Assembly: GCA_041660405.1 (NCBI GenBank)
Contig: JBAZWL010000008.1
Span: forward strand, 104,606 to 168,605
Length of the DNA stretch: 64,000 nucleotides
Origin: Taibaiella sp041660405
GTDB lineage: Bacteria > Bacteroidota > Bacteroidia > Chitinophagales > Chitinophagaceae
Direction: 5' to 3'
The stretch's first letter is position 1. Each line of letters starts with the position of its first letter. Made by a program: the position numbers and the translations under genes. A model generated the notes under the pieces. The model had not been told where the DNA came from and made no database searches. It saw nothing but the letters and a program-made list of their open reading frames with translations. This document shows, piece by piece, positions 50,501 to 59,230 of this stretch.

Positions 50501-51010
50501 TTATTTCTTTTTGTACACAGGCACGGTAGAGCAAGGCTCTCCATACATCAAACTCTTCACTACGGGTCTCAACTTGCTGGTTATAGCGACGTAAGCACCT
50601 TCTGGCATTACTTTATCGCCACATCCTTTAATTACTATTCTCTTATCCTCATATTCAGCAATATTCAAAGCTTCAATGTTTTTTAATATGAGCTGCGCTG
50701 TTAATTCAGCAGCCGTACCGGTAAAAACAAAAGAAGCTATGGGAGATAATGCAGCTGAAATAAGCATATATGCCCACATAGGTATAATAGCATCTGCAGT
50801 GCAGGTTACGGCCACTTGTTTATCACGGTATTGTTCCCAATCGTGTTCTGCAAGGGCAAGCCGGAAATCTTTTTCCCGGAGTATCATTTCCCTGAACAGA
50901 AAGGGTTTAATATCAAATACAACGATATTATTTTCTTCCGGAATAAATTGTTCGAGGCTTATAGTTATGATACCGCTCTCCGCTACTTTGTTCACTAATA
51001 CTTCTTCCAT
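50501..51010 (-). CDS. DUF2480 family protein
   Basis: 169 residues, no signal peptide. The sequence VNKVAESGIITISLEQFIPE, FDIKPFLFREMILREKDFR, VAVTCTADAIIPMWAYMLI and IVIKGCGDKVMPEGAYVAIT matches the DUF2480 family, which is nearly restricted to Bacteroidota. Role unknown. First gene of the DUF2480-exonuclease-folK unit; an exact -7 box (CAAAATTA on the plus strand, 51043-51050) lies 33 bp upstream. Confidence 0.88.
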   Translation of the reverse strand: MEEVLVNKVAESGIITISLEQFIPEENNIVVFDIKPFLFREMILREKDFRLALAEHDWEQYRDKQVAVTCTADAIIPMWAYMLISAALSPIASFVFTGTAAELTAQLILKNIEALNIAEYEDKRIVIKGCGDKVMPEGAYVAITSKLRPVVKSLMYGEPCSTVPVYKKK

Positions 51011-51042
51011 GATATTTCCTTTCTAATTAATAGATCAGGCCA

Positions 51043-51050
51043 CAAAATTA
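51043..51050 (-). promoter_or_regulatory. -7 box of the DUF2480-exonuclease-folK operon
   Basis: Minus-strand TAATTTTG, an exact TANNTTTG match, 33 bp before the DUF2480 ATG. Confidence 0.5.
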
Positions 51051-51098
51051 AGCATTAATGATGAGGGAAAAACAGTGAAATCCGGCTATTATCAAAAG

Positions 51099-51899
51099 CT
51101 ATTTCTTTTTAATGAGCGAAGTGAGCGGGTGTTTAAGATTGCTGTAACCCATCATATCCACCTTAATGCTACCTACCAGTATAGGGCTATCGATCCGGAG
51201 CGGAATATGATTGTTATCGTCGCTTACCCATACCTTCATGTCTTCACCACCTTTAAATATGGTTCCTTTTATGAGTAGAGGTGTGATTTTTATAGCATTA
51301 AAAGTGCCGTACTTTGTTTTGATCTTTTCTTTGCCTACGTAGCGGATATACAGGTTGTACACCTGGTCGTCGAGGAACATGCTAAAGGGTATTTTAGCCC
51401 CAGGCTTATATTTGCTGTAGTCAATATTGCGGGCGTAATAAATGGCTGAAAGCACGTCCTGCACACATTCCGGCACATCAAAGGCATTTTTGCCGGAATA
51501 GGCCTTTTTCTTTGCCTGGTCAAATACTACGTAGTTGGTAAATTTATATCCGCCCTCATTAACATTCCGGATAAATTTCTGCGGCAGCAAGGTTTCGGTA
51601 TCCAGGAAGGTTTCATACTTGTCCCTCACTTTAAATATCCAATCGTAAGATTTGTAGGTTTGTCCGTCCCCTATAATATGAAATACGGAATGGCCATTGA
51701 GCGTTTCTTGTCGGGTGGTAAAATTTGCTTCACCAGCTGCAACCCAAAGGGCACTCAAATTATAATAAACTCTGAAATTCAACTTTTCCCCTGCCTGAAT
51801 ACATTTATTTTCTGTCGCGCAAAAGCCATTTTGTGCTTGTGCAGAAAAAAAAAGGCACCCTGCAATTAAAACCAGAAAAGCACTGCGTATAATATTCAT
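51099..51899 (-). CDS. DUF3108 periplasmic protein
   Basis: 266 residues. Signal peptide MNIIRSAFLVLIAGCLFFSAQAQ. The mature part has the DUF3108 pattern: AGEKLNFRVYYNLSALWVAAGEANF in parts, VFHIIGDGQTYKSYDWIFKVRD, LDTETLLPQKFIRNVNEGG, FDVPECVQDVLSAIYYARN, and KVWVSDDNNHIPLRIDSPIL. DUF3108 proteins are periplasmic and commonly lie near lipid or outer-membrane genes, but their activity is undefined. It ends in a lysine-rich tail (TSLIKKK). 40 bp downstream of the large TPR gene on the same strand, so possibly co-transcribed. Confidence 0.85.
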   Translation of the reverse strand: MNIIRSAFLVLIAGCLFFSAQAQNGFCATENKCIQAGEKLNFRVYYNLSALWVAAGEANFTTRQETLNGHSVFHIIGDGQTYKSYDWIFKVRDKYETFLDTETLLPQKFIRNVNEGGYKFTNYVVFDQAKKKAYSGKNAFDVPECVQDVLSAIYYARNIDYSKYKPGAKIPFSMFLDDQVYNLYIRYVGKEKIKTKYGTFNAIKITPLLIKGTIFKGGEDMKVWVSDDNNHIPLRIDSPILVGSIKVDMMGYSNLKHPLTSLIKKK

Positions 51900-51939
51900 G
51901 TTTTTGAGACAATCGGAGAAAAGAATAGTTTAAGCAGGC

Positions 51940-53793
51940 TTAAGAAGAGGGGGCTTTAATGCTTTTTAACTTTTGGTATTTTACCCTTGCGGTTTGCACA
52001 TAAGTGCTGCCGGGATATTCTGTAATCAGCATTTCGTAATATTGAATAGCCTTGGCTTTATCTTTAATACGCTCCTCGTATAAAACAGCCAGTTTAAAGG
52101 CTGCATCGTCGCCCAGCACATCTTTACCGTAATCTTTCAATATCTTTTCGAGATAGGCTATAGCATCTGAATTACGGCCTTCTTCTGTAGCAATATTGGC
52201 TCTAAGCATATAAATATCATCCAGTAATGCGCTTTGCGGAAATGCAACAGCTATGCTGTCCAATAATTTGTCTGATGCTGCTGTCTTGTTTTGAAACAAC
52301 AAAAGATCAGCGTAAGCAAAACGAAGCAATGGCGTAAGATTACTATCTGCAGGAATATTCTCTGTGATCAATACAGAAAGATACAGGGCATCATTAGCAA
52401 TCAGCTCCGTGGTAGAAGCTTTTAAAACAGAGAGCTGGGTTTGTGCCCATTTAAAATCGCCACGATAGTAGGCCAGCTTTGCATTCCTAAACCTGGCTTC
52501 TTCGCCCAAAAGGTCTTCTTTAAATGCTTTGTCTACCTGGGAATAAATAAGTGTGGCATCCCAGACTTTATCTTTCAGCAAATAATAATCGCCCAGATCC
52601 AGTTTGCTTTCGCCAACAAATTCGCGCCGGGCATTGGGGGCATTTATAGTTTGCTCCAGCAATACGATAGCAGTATCCACATTGCCTGCATAACGTGCCT
52701 GAACCATGGCGTAATCACGAACCATTTGGGATGCATTGTACTGTGGATATTCGCCAAGAAAGACTTTATATTCTTTCAATAATTCAGCCAGTATTTTTTG
52801 GTCTACAGGACGTTTCTCTTCCAACTGGCTTAATAATACCTGGATTTTTCCATCCCAGGCCTGCTCATACATCGGTCCTGAAGATCCTTTATCCATCACA
52901 TATTTATACCCTTTCAGTGCAATGGCATATTGGCCATCTTTGGCCACACCTTTGCTGAAATTGACTACACGTTCGCCTTCTTCTTTTAATTTTTTATCTA
53001 ATGCTACTATCTGCTGCCACGCTCCTTCATAATCCCCTTTTTGCACATACATCCAGGTTAGTAATTCTATCCAGTAAGGATTATCAGGCTGGGCTGTAAT
53101 TCTCTTGGATATCTGCTTTTGGGTGATGGCCATTTTTTTATCATCACCATCAACCACCTGCAACAACGAGCTTTTAATATCATCTATAGTATTAGGTTGC
53201 GTAGCTAACACATCCATCATGGCATTTACAGCTTGTTCCGTATTCCCTGTTTTACCATACAGCAAAGCAAGCTCTGCAGCGTATAAATATGGGTTTTGCA
53301 TCATTACACGGGCACGCTCATAAGTCTTTACAGCATATTCTGTGTTCTCTATTTTGGAAAAAGCGTCTGCCAGTTGCCTGGTACGAAAATCTTCTCCACT
53401 TATTTTTGCTAATGCCTGCTCGTATTGTTCTTCAGCCTTTTTCTTTTTTCCTGCTGCTTCAAAAACTTTACCCATATCGACCAGCATTACCGGATCATCA
53501 CGCCTTATCTTGGACATATAGGTTACCAGCTCTTCTGCAGGTTCGTATTGAGCTGCCAGCATTAATGCATCCAGGTACTCGTCATAAACACTTTTATCAA
53601 AAGGCGCCTGATCGTATACCTGTTTGAATATAGGCAATGCTTTGTCGTATTCCTTATTCTGCATGTATTGTCTTGCCAGTGCTATATTTTTAGAAGCTTC
53701 CTGTGCTGAAATGGGAGTATTATACCCTATCATCAACAATGCCAGAACAACTATCCTAATCCATATTTTAAAATGCTTTAATTGCATTGCCAT
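51940..53793 (-). CDS. Large exported TPR protein (617 aa)
   Basis: 617 residues from the ATG at 53793 (upstream TTG not favoured). Signal-like N-terminus (MAMQLKHFKIWIRIVVLALLMIGYN, read in parts, cleavage near PISAQ). The remainder is a long tetratricopeptide array: NIALARQYMQNKEYDKALPIF, AYDEYL-type helices, VLVDMGKVFEAAGKKKKAEEQYEQAL (in parts), LGDYYLLKDKVWDATLIYSQV, ARFRNAKLAYYRGDFKWAQTQL, and LAVLYEERIKDKAKAIQYYEMLI. Likely periplasmic scaffold. No enzymatic domain. It precedes the DUF3108 gene on the same strand. Confidence 0.82.
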   Translation of the reverse strand: MAMQLKHFKIWIRIVVLALLMIGYNTPISAQEASKNIALARQYMQNKEYDKALPIFKQVYDQAPFDKSVYDEYLDALMLAAQYEPAEELVTYMSKIRRDDPVMLVDMGKVFEAAGKKKKAEEQYEQALAKISGEDFRTRQLADAFSKIENTEYAVKTYERARVMMQNPYLYAAELALLYGKTGNTEQAVNAMMDVLATQPNTIDDIKSSLLQVVDGDDKKMAITQKQISKRITAQPDNPYWIELLTWMYVQKGDYEGAWQQIVALDKKLKEEGERVVNFSKGVAKDGQYAIALKGYKYVMDKGSSGPMYEQAWDGKIQVLLSQLEEKRPVDQKILAELLKEYKVFLGEYPQYNASQMVRDYAMVQARYAGNVDTAIVLLEQTINAPNARREFVGESKLDLGDYYLLKDKVWDATLIYSQVDKAFKEDLLGEEARFRNAKLAYYRGDFKWAQTQLSVLKASTTELIANDALYLSVLITENIPADSNLTPLLRFAYADLLLFQNKTAASDKLLDSIAVAFPQSALLDDIYMLRANIATEEGRNSDAIAYLEKILKDYGKDVLGDDAAFKLAVLYEERIKDKAKAIQYYEMLITEYPGSTYVQTARVKYQKLKSIKAPSS

Positions 53794-53881
53794 ATTCTTT
53801 AATCTTCTACCAGAATTCAATAAACTTTATTCTTTGCTAAAGTACGAATAATATAAGGGACTCCTTTGCCAGGTTAAACGA

Positions 53882-53915
53882 AAAAACCTCCGGATGTATT
53901 ATCCGGAGGTTTCAA
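53882..53915 (-). terminator. Terminator of the beta-helix lipoprotein gene
   Basis: AAACCTCCGGAT (53884-53895) and ATCCGGAGGTTT (53901-53912) form a perfect stem with a 5-base loop, about 20 bp past the stop codon; on the minus strand it runs into TTTTTTCG. Confidence 0.8.
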
Positions 53916-53932
53916 AAGGTAAAAATTGTTTA

Positions 53933-55279
53933 TTAATATTCTGTGTTAGTAGGATCCCAATTTGTCCAGTTTGCAGTCCAATTTGTAGTACCGATAGCAC
54001 CACGGAAAGTTACTGTAGTAAAGAAAGCGTTCATTCCACTAAAATCAGCACCGGCCAATGCGACAGATCCTGATTTTGGCATTACATTAGGCGCAACTTT
54101 TTCGGTGTACCAGCTAAATGGTTTTTCAAGACCTACTGCATCCATATCTGCAGGAATTACAACACCTTCGCTTAGCGCTTTAGTTTCCATAGCTGCTGCA
54201 TCGAAAGAAGCCTGATCAGATTTAAAGTTAGCGGTTACAGCACGCAGAATGTTATTTTTGAATTCAGAAGTACCATTTTGATAGCTGGAAACAGTTCCTG
54301 CAGACTCCAAAGAAAAACCACCTTTTTGATGACCGATTAAGATTGAATTACGTAAAACAAAGTTTACGTTACGACGCCAGCGGTTAGCCAGGTTATGGTT
54401 AGCTTGTGTATTAGCAGCACCATTTGGTCCTATGAACGTAAAGTTAGATAACTGAGGCTTAGTATTAGGTGTAGCTGTTGAACCATCTGCATCATTATCG
54501 GCTTCAATACCATTAGAAGCATCACCAGGATCAGCAAATTGTGGGTGTTTTATTGAAATACCATATTGTATTTTTCCAGAGTAACCGAAATCGAAATCGA
54601 AATCATCATCAGAGCAAGCATAAGCGATCAGATTTTTACAATTTACGGTACCTCCGAAAAATTCGTAAGCATCATCATTAGCATAAGAAACCATTATGTT
54701 TTCTATAATTGTTCCGCTACCAACACCACCAAAAGTTAATCCGTTGATTTCCGAATTTGGTTGAGCCGCAATACCTGCATACTCAATACGCACATATCTC
54801 ATAGTACCTGAATTATCTGCATCATTAGTGCCACCATATTGACGTGCAACACCACCTTCAATAGTAGGACGAGGATTCGTTCCACGATTTGTAGTAGCGT
54901 TACCCAAAAGAATGATACCACCCCAATCACCTGGACGACGTTGGCCTTTAGGTTGACCTGATGTGAACACGATAGGAGCAGCTGCAGTGCCTTCAGCCAT
55001 TAACTGGCCACCGGTTTCTACAATCAGTGCACCTTTTTCAATAATGTCACTCTTAATGACTGTTCCTGCAGGAATAATCAATTTGGCACCAGACTTTACA
55101 TATACATACCCTTTAAGGGTCCATGCTTTATCGTTAGTAAGTGTTTTATCAGCAGAAATTTCTCCCGTAAGAACGTGATCTTCAGTAATAGGACCAGGGG
55201 TATCATCCTTATCATCACCGCAAGATGATATACTAATTGCAAATAACCCTGCACATGCTAAATAGAGTAGCTTTTTCAT
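53933..55279 (-). CDS. Beta-helix surface lipoprotein of the putative phosphate island
   Basis: 448 residues from the ATG at 55279. The lipoprotein signal MKKLLYLACAGLFAISISSC gives Cys20, followed by an acidic linker (GDDKDDTPGP). The mature protein has right-handed beta-helix character: repeating short strands and turns (WTLKGYVYVKSGAKLIIPAGTVIKSD in parts, GALIVETGGQLMAEG, IIENIMVSYANDDAYEFFGG, LRNSILIGHQKGG). Similar proteins are often encoded next to TonB receptors, as here. It has an exact -7 box at 55307-55314 and three TTAAG cores 11 bp apart (55337-55363) at the expected -33 position. Inferred to be a phosphate-regulated surface protein; ligand unknown. Confidence 0.75.
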   Translation of the reverse strand: MKKLLYLACAGLFAISISSCGDDKDDTPGPITEDHVLTGEISADKTLTNDKAWTLKGYVYVKSGAKLIIPAGTVIKSDIIEKGALIVETGGQLMAEGTAAAPIVFTSGQPKGQRRPGDWGGIILLGNATTNRGTNPRPTIEGGVARQYGGTNDADNSGTMRYVRIEYAGIAAQPNSEINGLTFGGVGSGTIIENIMVSYANDDAYEFFGGTVNCKNLIAYACSDDDFDFDFGYSGKIQYGISIKHPQFADPGDASNGIEADNDADGSTATPNTKPQLSNFTFIGPNGAANTQANHNLANRWRRNVNFVLRNSILIGHQKGGFSLESAGTVSSYQNGTSEFKNNILRAVTANFKSDQASFDAAAMETKALSEGVVIPADMDAVGLEKPFSWYTEKVAPNVMPKSGSVALAGADFSGMNAFFTTVTFRGAIGTTNWTANWTNWDPTNTEY

Positions 55280-55306
55280 TTTTCTATTTGTTGTTTTTAT
55301 TTTGCG

Positions 55307-55314
55307 CAAAAATA
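55307..55314 (-). promoter_or_regulatory. -7 box of the beta-helix lipoprotein gene
   Basis: CAAAAATA on the plus strand is TATTTTTG on the minus strand, an exact TANNTTTG match 28 bp before the ATG. The TTAAG array begins 22 bp further upstream. Confidence 0.55.
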
Positions 55315-55336
55315 CCGGGGCACTATTACGGAAATA

Positions 55337-55363
55337 TTAAGCACAGATTAAGTAACTGTTAAG
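55337..55363 (-). promoter_or_regulatory. Pho-box-like triple direct repeat (11-bp period)
   Basis: TTAAG occurs at 55337, 55348 and 55359, exactly 11 bp apart. On the coding strand the units read CTTAACAG, CTTAATCT and CTTAATAT with 3-bp gaps. The form PyTTAAPy in 11-bp tandem repeats is the one described for PhoB/SphR boxes in cyanobacteria, and E. coli Pho boxes also have 11-bp periodicity. Position next to the -33 region of the lipoprotein promoter is as expected for an activator. Confidence 0.55.
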
Positions 55364-55385
55364 TGTTTTGGGTTTGAAATCATAA

Positions 55386-55430
55386 ATACAAGAAAAAGAC
55401 TTGCTTATACAGCAAGTCTTTTTCTTGTAG
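55386..55430 (-). terminator. Terminator of the phosphate-island TonB receptor gene
   Basis: An 18-bp perfect stem (55388-55405 with 55411-55428; core AAGAAAAAGACTTGCT) around a 5-base loop, 12 bp past the receptor stop. Confidence 0.85.
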
Positions 55431-55442
55431 AAGGGTTGTGTA

Positions 55443-58277
55443 CTAGTACTTAAAGTTATATGTAAATGATAATGTGAACGTTGTTCCCCGCACATAGTTA
55501 CGGAAGATAGCGTCATTGGCCAGGCTCAGGGATTTATCTCCCGGATCGTAAGTTCTTTTATCATTTACATTCTGATAGAAGAGATAGGGTTGATTGAGTA
55601 TATCGCTGATGGTAAGTTTAACTTCTCCATTTTTCTTAAACACCGTTTTGCTCAACTGCAGGTCCAGAATGTCACGTCCTCTTTCATACACGTCAAATCT
55701 TGTTTTATTACCCACAAAAGTTAAACGCTCTCCGATACGGTTATACAACAAAGTTGCACCAAAGCCAGTTTCAGGGCTAGAATACTGAAGGGAAGCATTG
55801 ATGATATAAGGTGATTGCCCCTGCAATGGTCTATCTTTCACACTATCAAGATTGCTCAGATTTACATTGGAATAAATGTAAGATAGGTTTGTGGCTATTG
55901 TAAGATTATCCCAAAGCCTTGCATCACCAATAAAAGAAAGCTTCTTTCTTAATTCTACTTCAATACCTGCAGCTGTAGCAGCCTTGGAGTTTATATAGGT
56001 TATAAAGTCAGACTCATTGGAAGCCGGGTCAAGAGAAGCTTCAATAGGAGTATTGAAATGCTTGAAGAAAACAGTTGCTGATATTGCTTCACCTGCACTT
56101 GGATAAGTTTCAAATCTTAAATCTGCATTGGTTATATTGCCCCTTTTCAGATCCGGGTTTCCGGTAATATTAAAGTTGTTTTCAAAGTCGAAAAAGCTAA
56201 AAGGTACAATCTCCCAAAACTCAGGACGGGAAACAGTACGGGATCCGGACAACCTAAGGTTAGATTTATCATTGAGATTATAAACAAGGTTTAATGAAGG
56301 TAAGATATCCAGGTAGCTATCTTTCTTCTCATAAGCAACTGCAGATTGATTTCTTGTATTTATCTTTTGCGTGTATTGTTCCAATCTTGCTCCCCATATC
56401 AAACGAACCTTATCCGATAACTTATTGTCTAGCATGAGATATCCGGCATTCAGCAAGCCACTTACTTTATAAGCATCTGTAGGGTTGGTAAATTCACTAA
56501 GCACAAAACCATTCATACCCATATTTCCTGTATTCAGGATTGAATCAGGTCCATATGTATTTTTTGCTTCATCAAATGTAGATGGGTCTGCACTTTGGTA
56601 GTTGAATATCCTGGATTTGAAGTCACGATTGCGGCTTAAAACAGTATATCCTGCTTTTAATGTCTGCTTCTGATCAAACATTTCAAAAGGCAAAGCATAA
56701 GAAAGAGAGCCACCGTAGTTATTATCCTTCATGGTAGAGAAAAATCTACGGCTGTTTCTGTCTGTTAAACTATATGGCGTATTATCAAAAGTTTCCCAGG
56801 TTTTGTTTGTATTATTATACTCTGCATAACGTTGATAAAACAATGTTCTCAAATCATTCTGTGTAGTTGTAAGATTAGAATAATTAAGGTTCCAGGTCAG
56901 TTTGCTCTTACGTTTTCCCAAAGCATGTTCACCTTCTAACTGGCCATTATATAATCCTCTCACCAATGGTACTGATGAATATAATTTTTGTTGCTGACTG
57001 TTACTTACACTAAATCCATCGCGGGTATAGTAAACCTCGTCAAAAATTCTGTTGTAAATATTTTTGAAGCTTATTTTTGATTTGTCGGTTATGTAAGTAA
57101 AGTTTGCCAAAGCTCCTACGTTTACTGAATATTGATAACGGTCATCTATATAATCGCCCTTTAAATCTGCTGCCCTGTCAACCGAAGCACGTTGTGCATC
57201 CATATTCACATACTGCCCTTTGCGGTAATTTGCAGCAAGGATGCTTCCGAGCTTATGTCCATTTTTGAATCTTTTAGTAGACCCCCAGGACAGTTGATAG
57301 GTTTGTATCGGAGCTGCAGTAGAGGTAACCTGTTTCATGCTGTTTGGCAACTCTTTGGTTGCATTGATACGGTTGGCTAACGTTTGTCCCTTGTAATAAG
57401 TATAATTATCACCGAATGAAGGTGTCAATTTTCTGTCAGAACTTTCAAATCCAAGCCAATCAGTACTTCCTCTTTCTGTAGATTTGAAATCTTTGAAAGT
57501 TGATTCAGTATTGTACCCCAAGCTAATACCAAAATTCAAAAAGTTTTCTTCAGGCGCATCTTTGGTTAGTACCTGGATAACACCACCAGCAAAATCGCCA
57601 GGCAGTTCGGGAGTAGCTGTTTTATGAATAACAAGATTGTCAATCAGATTGGAAGGTATGATATCGAATGAAAAAGCCTTTCTGTTAGGCTCTGTAGTGG
57701 GCATCATGGTATTATTGATCAATGCCGAATTGTAACGGTCACTCAAACCACGGACAATTACGAATTTACCATCTTGTATACTGGCTCCGCTTACGCGCTT
57801 CAGCACCTCACCTGTATTTCTATCAGGAGATCGTTTGATCAGATCCGCAGAGATACCACTGGATACTGATGCGGCATTCTTTTGCATGGTAAATAGTGCA
57901 TTGACAGATTCTTTTTTCAAAGTACTCTGAATCACAACTTCATCGAGTTCGGTATTTTTGCGCTCGTCCATGGTAACAGCAACATTCGTTGTCCTATTAT
58001 CAGTTACCAGGATATCTGCAATTTTTTTTGGTTGATACCCTACGTATTTAATTTCTACTTCATAAGTTCCGGGCTGTGCTTCAAAAGAAAAATTGCCGTC
58101 TATGTCGGTAAGGGTTCCGGCTTTGGGAACTTCTCCTCCTTTTTCAAAAAGGGATATGGACACCCCGATCAATGCTTCTGAAGAAGAACCATCAGTAACA
58201 GTACCGGCGACCTTGCCTTGGGCAAATGCCTGTGAACCAATCAGTAAACAGAGCAACAATGATAATAAATTACGCAT
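55443..58277 (-). CDS. TonB-dependent receptor of the putative phosphate island
   Basis: 944 residues from the ATG at 58277, which opens a signal peptide (MRNLLSLLLCLLIGSQAFAQ). CarboxypepD_reg-like domain ~22-105 (GTVTDGSSSEALIGVSI, DIDGNFSFEAQPGTYEVEI in parts), linker LDEVVIQSTLKK, plug ~125-240 (ISADLIKRSPDRNTGEVLK, IVRGLSDRYNSALINN, ATPELPGDFAGGVIQVLTKD) and a large beta-barrel ending TTFTLSFTYNFKY. No STN domain. An outer-membrane TonB-driven importer; the neighbourhood (beta-helix lipoprotein downstream, DUF47 and Pit divergent upstream) suggests phosphate or a phosphorylated compound as cargo, which is inference. The upstream region carries three GTTAC repeats at 22-bp spacing. Confidence 0.92.
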   Translation of the reverse strand: MRNLLSLLLCLLIGSQAFAQGKVAGTVTDGSSSEALIGVSISLFEKGGEVPKAGTLTDIDGNFSFEAQPGTYEVEIKYVGYQPKKIADILVTDNRTTNVAVTMDERKNTELDEVVIQSTLKKESVNALFTMQKNAASVSSGISADLIKRSPDRNTGEVLKRVSGASIQDGKFVIVRGLSDRYNSALINNTMMPTTEPNRKAFSFDIIPSNLIDNLVIHKTATPELPGDFAGGVIQVLTKDAPEENFLNFGISLGYNTESTFKDFKSTERGSTDWLGFESSDRKLTPSFGDNYTYYKGQTLANRINATKELPNSMKQVTSTAAPIQTYQLSWGSTKRFKNGHKLGSILAANYRKGQYVNMDAQRASVDRAADLKGDYIDDRYQYSVNVGALANFTYITDKSKISFKNIYNRIFDEVYYTRDGFSVSNSQQQKLYSSVPLVRGLYNGQLEGEHALGKRKSKLTWNLNYSNLTTTQNDLRTLFYQRYAEYNNTNKTWETFDNTPYSLTDRNSRRFFSTMKDNNYGGSLSYALPFEMFDQKQTLKAGYTVLSRNRDFKSRIFNYQSADPSTFDEAKNTYGPDSILNTGNMGMNGFVLSEFTNPTDAYKVSGLLNAGYLMLDNKLSDKVRLIWGARLEQYTQKINTRNQSAVAYEKKDSYLDILPSLNLVYNLNDKSNLRLSGSRTVSRPEFWEIVPFSFFDFENNFNITGNPDLKRGNITNADLRFETYPSAGEAISATVFFKHFNTPIEASLDPASNESDFITYINSKAATAAGIEVELRKKLSFIGDARLWDNLTIATNLSYIYSNVNLSNLDSVKDRPLQGQSPYIINASLQYSSPETGFGATLLYNRIGERLTFVGNKTRFDVYERGRDILDLQLSKTVFKKNGEVKLTISDILNQPYLFYQNVNDKRTYDPGDKSLSLANDAIFRNYVRGTTFTLSFTYNFKY

Positions 58278-58302
58278 AACAATAAAGTATAGAATTTGAG
58301 TG

Positions 58303-58310
58303 CAAAAGTC
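58303..58310 (-). promoter_or_regulatory. Near -7 box of the TonB receptor gene
   Basis: Minus-strand GACTTTTG matches TANNTTTG at 7 of 8 constrained-plus-free positions (first T is G). It is 26 bp before the ATG, with the GTTAC array directly upstream. Confidence 0.35.
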
Positions 58311-58316
58311 TAAATC

Positions 58317-58405
58317 TAATGTTACCAATTCATTAGTTGAATGTTACCTGTGAGTGAACTTAATGTTACGCCAATATTAACAACACCATTTTTCTCAACG
58401 TTACC
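58317..58405. promoter_or_regulatory. GTTAC direct-repeat array between TonB receptor and DUF47/pit operon
   Basis: GTTACC at 58321 and 58343 and GTTACG at 58365 are spaced by exactly 22 bp, each preceded by (T/G)AAT; a fourth GTTACC is at 58400 (35 bp on). The 22-bp period (two helical turns) places the sites on one face of the DNA, as in PhoB-type arrays. The intermediate 11-bp register shows only weak similarity. The array lies in the shared regulatory region of divergent genes. Confidence 0.5.
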
Positions 58406-58452
58406 AAATTATTAAGGATTGCCGAATGCTATTATTTCCAATACCTTAAAAG

Positions 58453-58460
58453 TAATTTTG
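58453..58460 (+). promoter_or_regulatory. -7 box of the DUF47/pit operon
   Basis: TAATTTTG, an exact TANNTTTG match, 34 bp before the ATG at 58494. It lies downstream of 58419, which rules out an earlier translation start there. Confidence 0.5.
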
Positions 58461-58493
58461 CGGCGAAATTATTCAACTAATATTAAATACATC

Positions 58494-59141
58494 ATGGGTT
58501 TAAATTCCATTATTAAAGCGTTTCTTCCTAAAGACAAGGTTTTCTATAGCATTTTTGAACAAATAGGCACTAATCTTAAAGAAATGGGTGCTGCCTTCCG
58601 GGCCGCTATTGAGGAAACAGATGTAACCAAAAGAACCCAGATGCTACGCGCATTGGAAGATGGTGAACATAAAAATGATGAATTTACCCACAAGATATTT
58701 GTTGAGTTAGGTCAAAACTTCATTACGCCGTTTGATCGTGAGGATATTCACTACCTGGCAACATCCCTTGACGATGTTGCCGATTTCATTTATGCTTCTT
58801 CCAAAAAGATGGTGAACTACCAGGTAAGGGAGATCGATGTATTTATGAAAGACATGGTTATTGTGATCCAAAACTCAATCGGTGCCCTGGACAGAGCCTT
58901 ACACGAGTTGCGTAACATGAAAAACCTGCGTGCCATTACAGAGGCCTGCGTATTGATAAACAGTCTTGAAAACCAGGCGGATGATTTGCTGGACAACGCT
59001 ATCATTAAGCTTTTTGCTTCAAGCATTGATGCTATTGAATTGGTAAAGCTTAAAGACATCTACCAGGATATGGAGATCATTACGGACAAATGCGAAGATG
59101 CAGCAAACGTAATTGAATCCATCATTATTAAATACGCTTAA
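58494..59141 (+). CDS. DUF47 / PhoU-like phosphate transport regulator
   Basis: 215 residues from the ATG at 58494, chosen over an in-frame codon at 58419 because the -7 box lies between them. An all-alpha DUF47 protein: IIKAFLPKDKVFYSIFEQIGTNLKEMG at the start, EDGEHKNDEFTHKIFVELGQNFITPFDREDIHYLATSLDDVADFIYA (in parts) in the core with conserved acidic metal-binding residues, and KDIYQDMEIITDKCEDAANVIESI at the end. DUF47 genes are typically paired with pit phosphate transporters and are thought to control them. The pit gene follows 89 bp downstream. Confidence 0.93.
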   Translation: MGLNSIIKAFLPKDKVFYSIFEQIGTNLKEMGAAFRAAIEETDVTKRTQMLRALEDGEHKNDEFTHKIFVELGQNFITPFDREDIHYLATSLDDVADFIYASSKKMVNYQVREIDVFMKDMVIVIQNSIGALDRALHELRNMKNLRAITEACVLINSLENQADDLLDNAIIKLFASSIDAIELVKLKDIYQDMEIITDKCEDAANVIESIIIKYA

Positions 59142-59230
59142 TTCAAAAGCTGTACCCATACACTATTCAGCCTGAATGAAAGATGCTGTAGTAACTGTAT
59201 ATGTACATTAGCTAATAGTTCCGTTATCTT

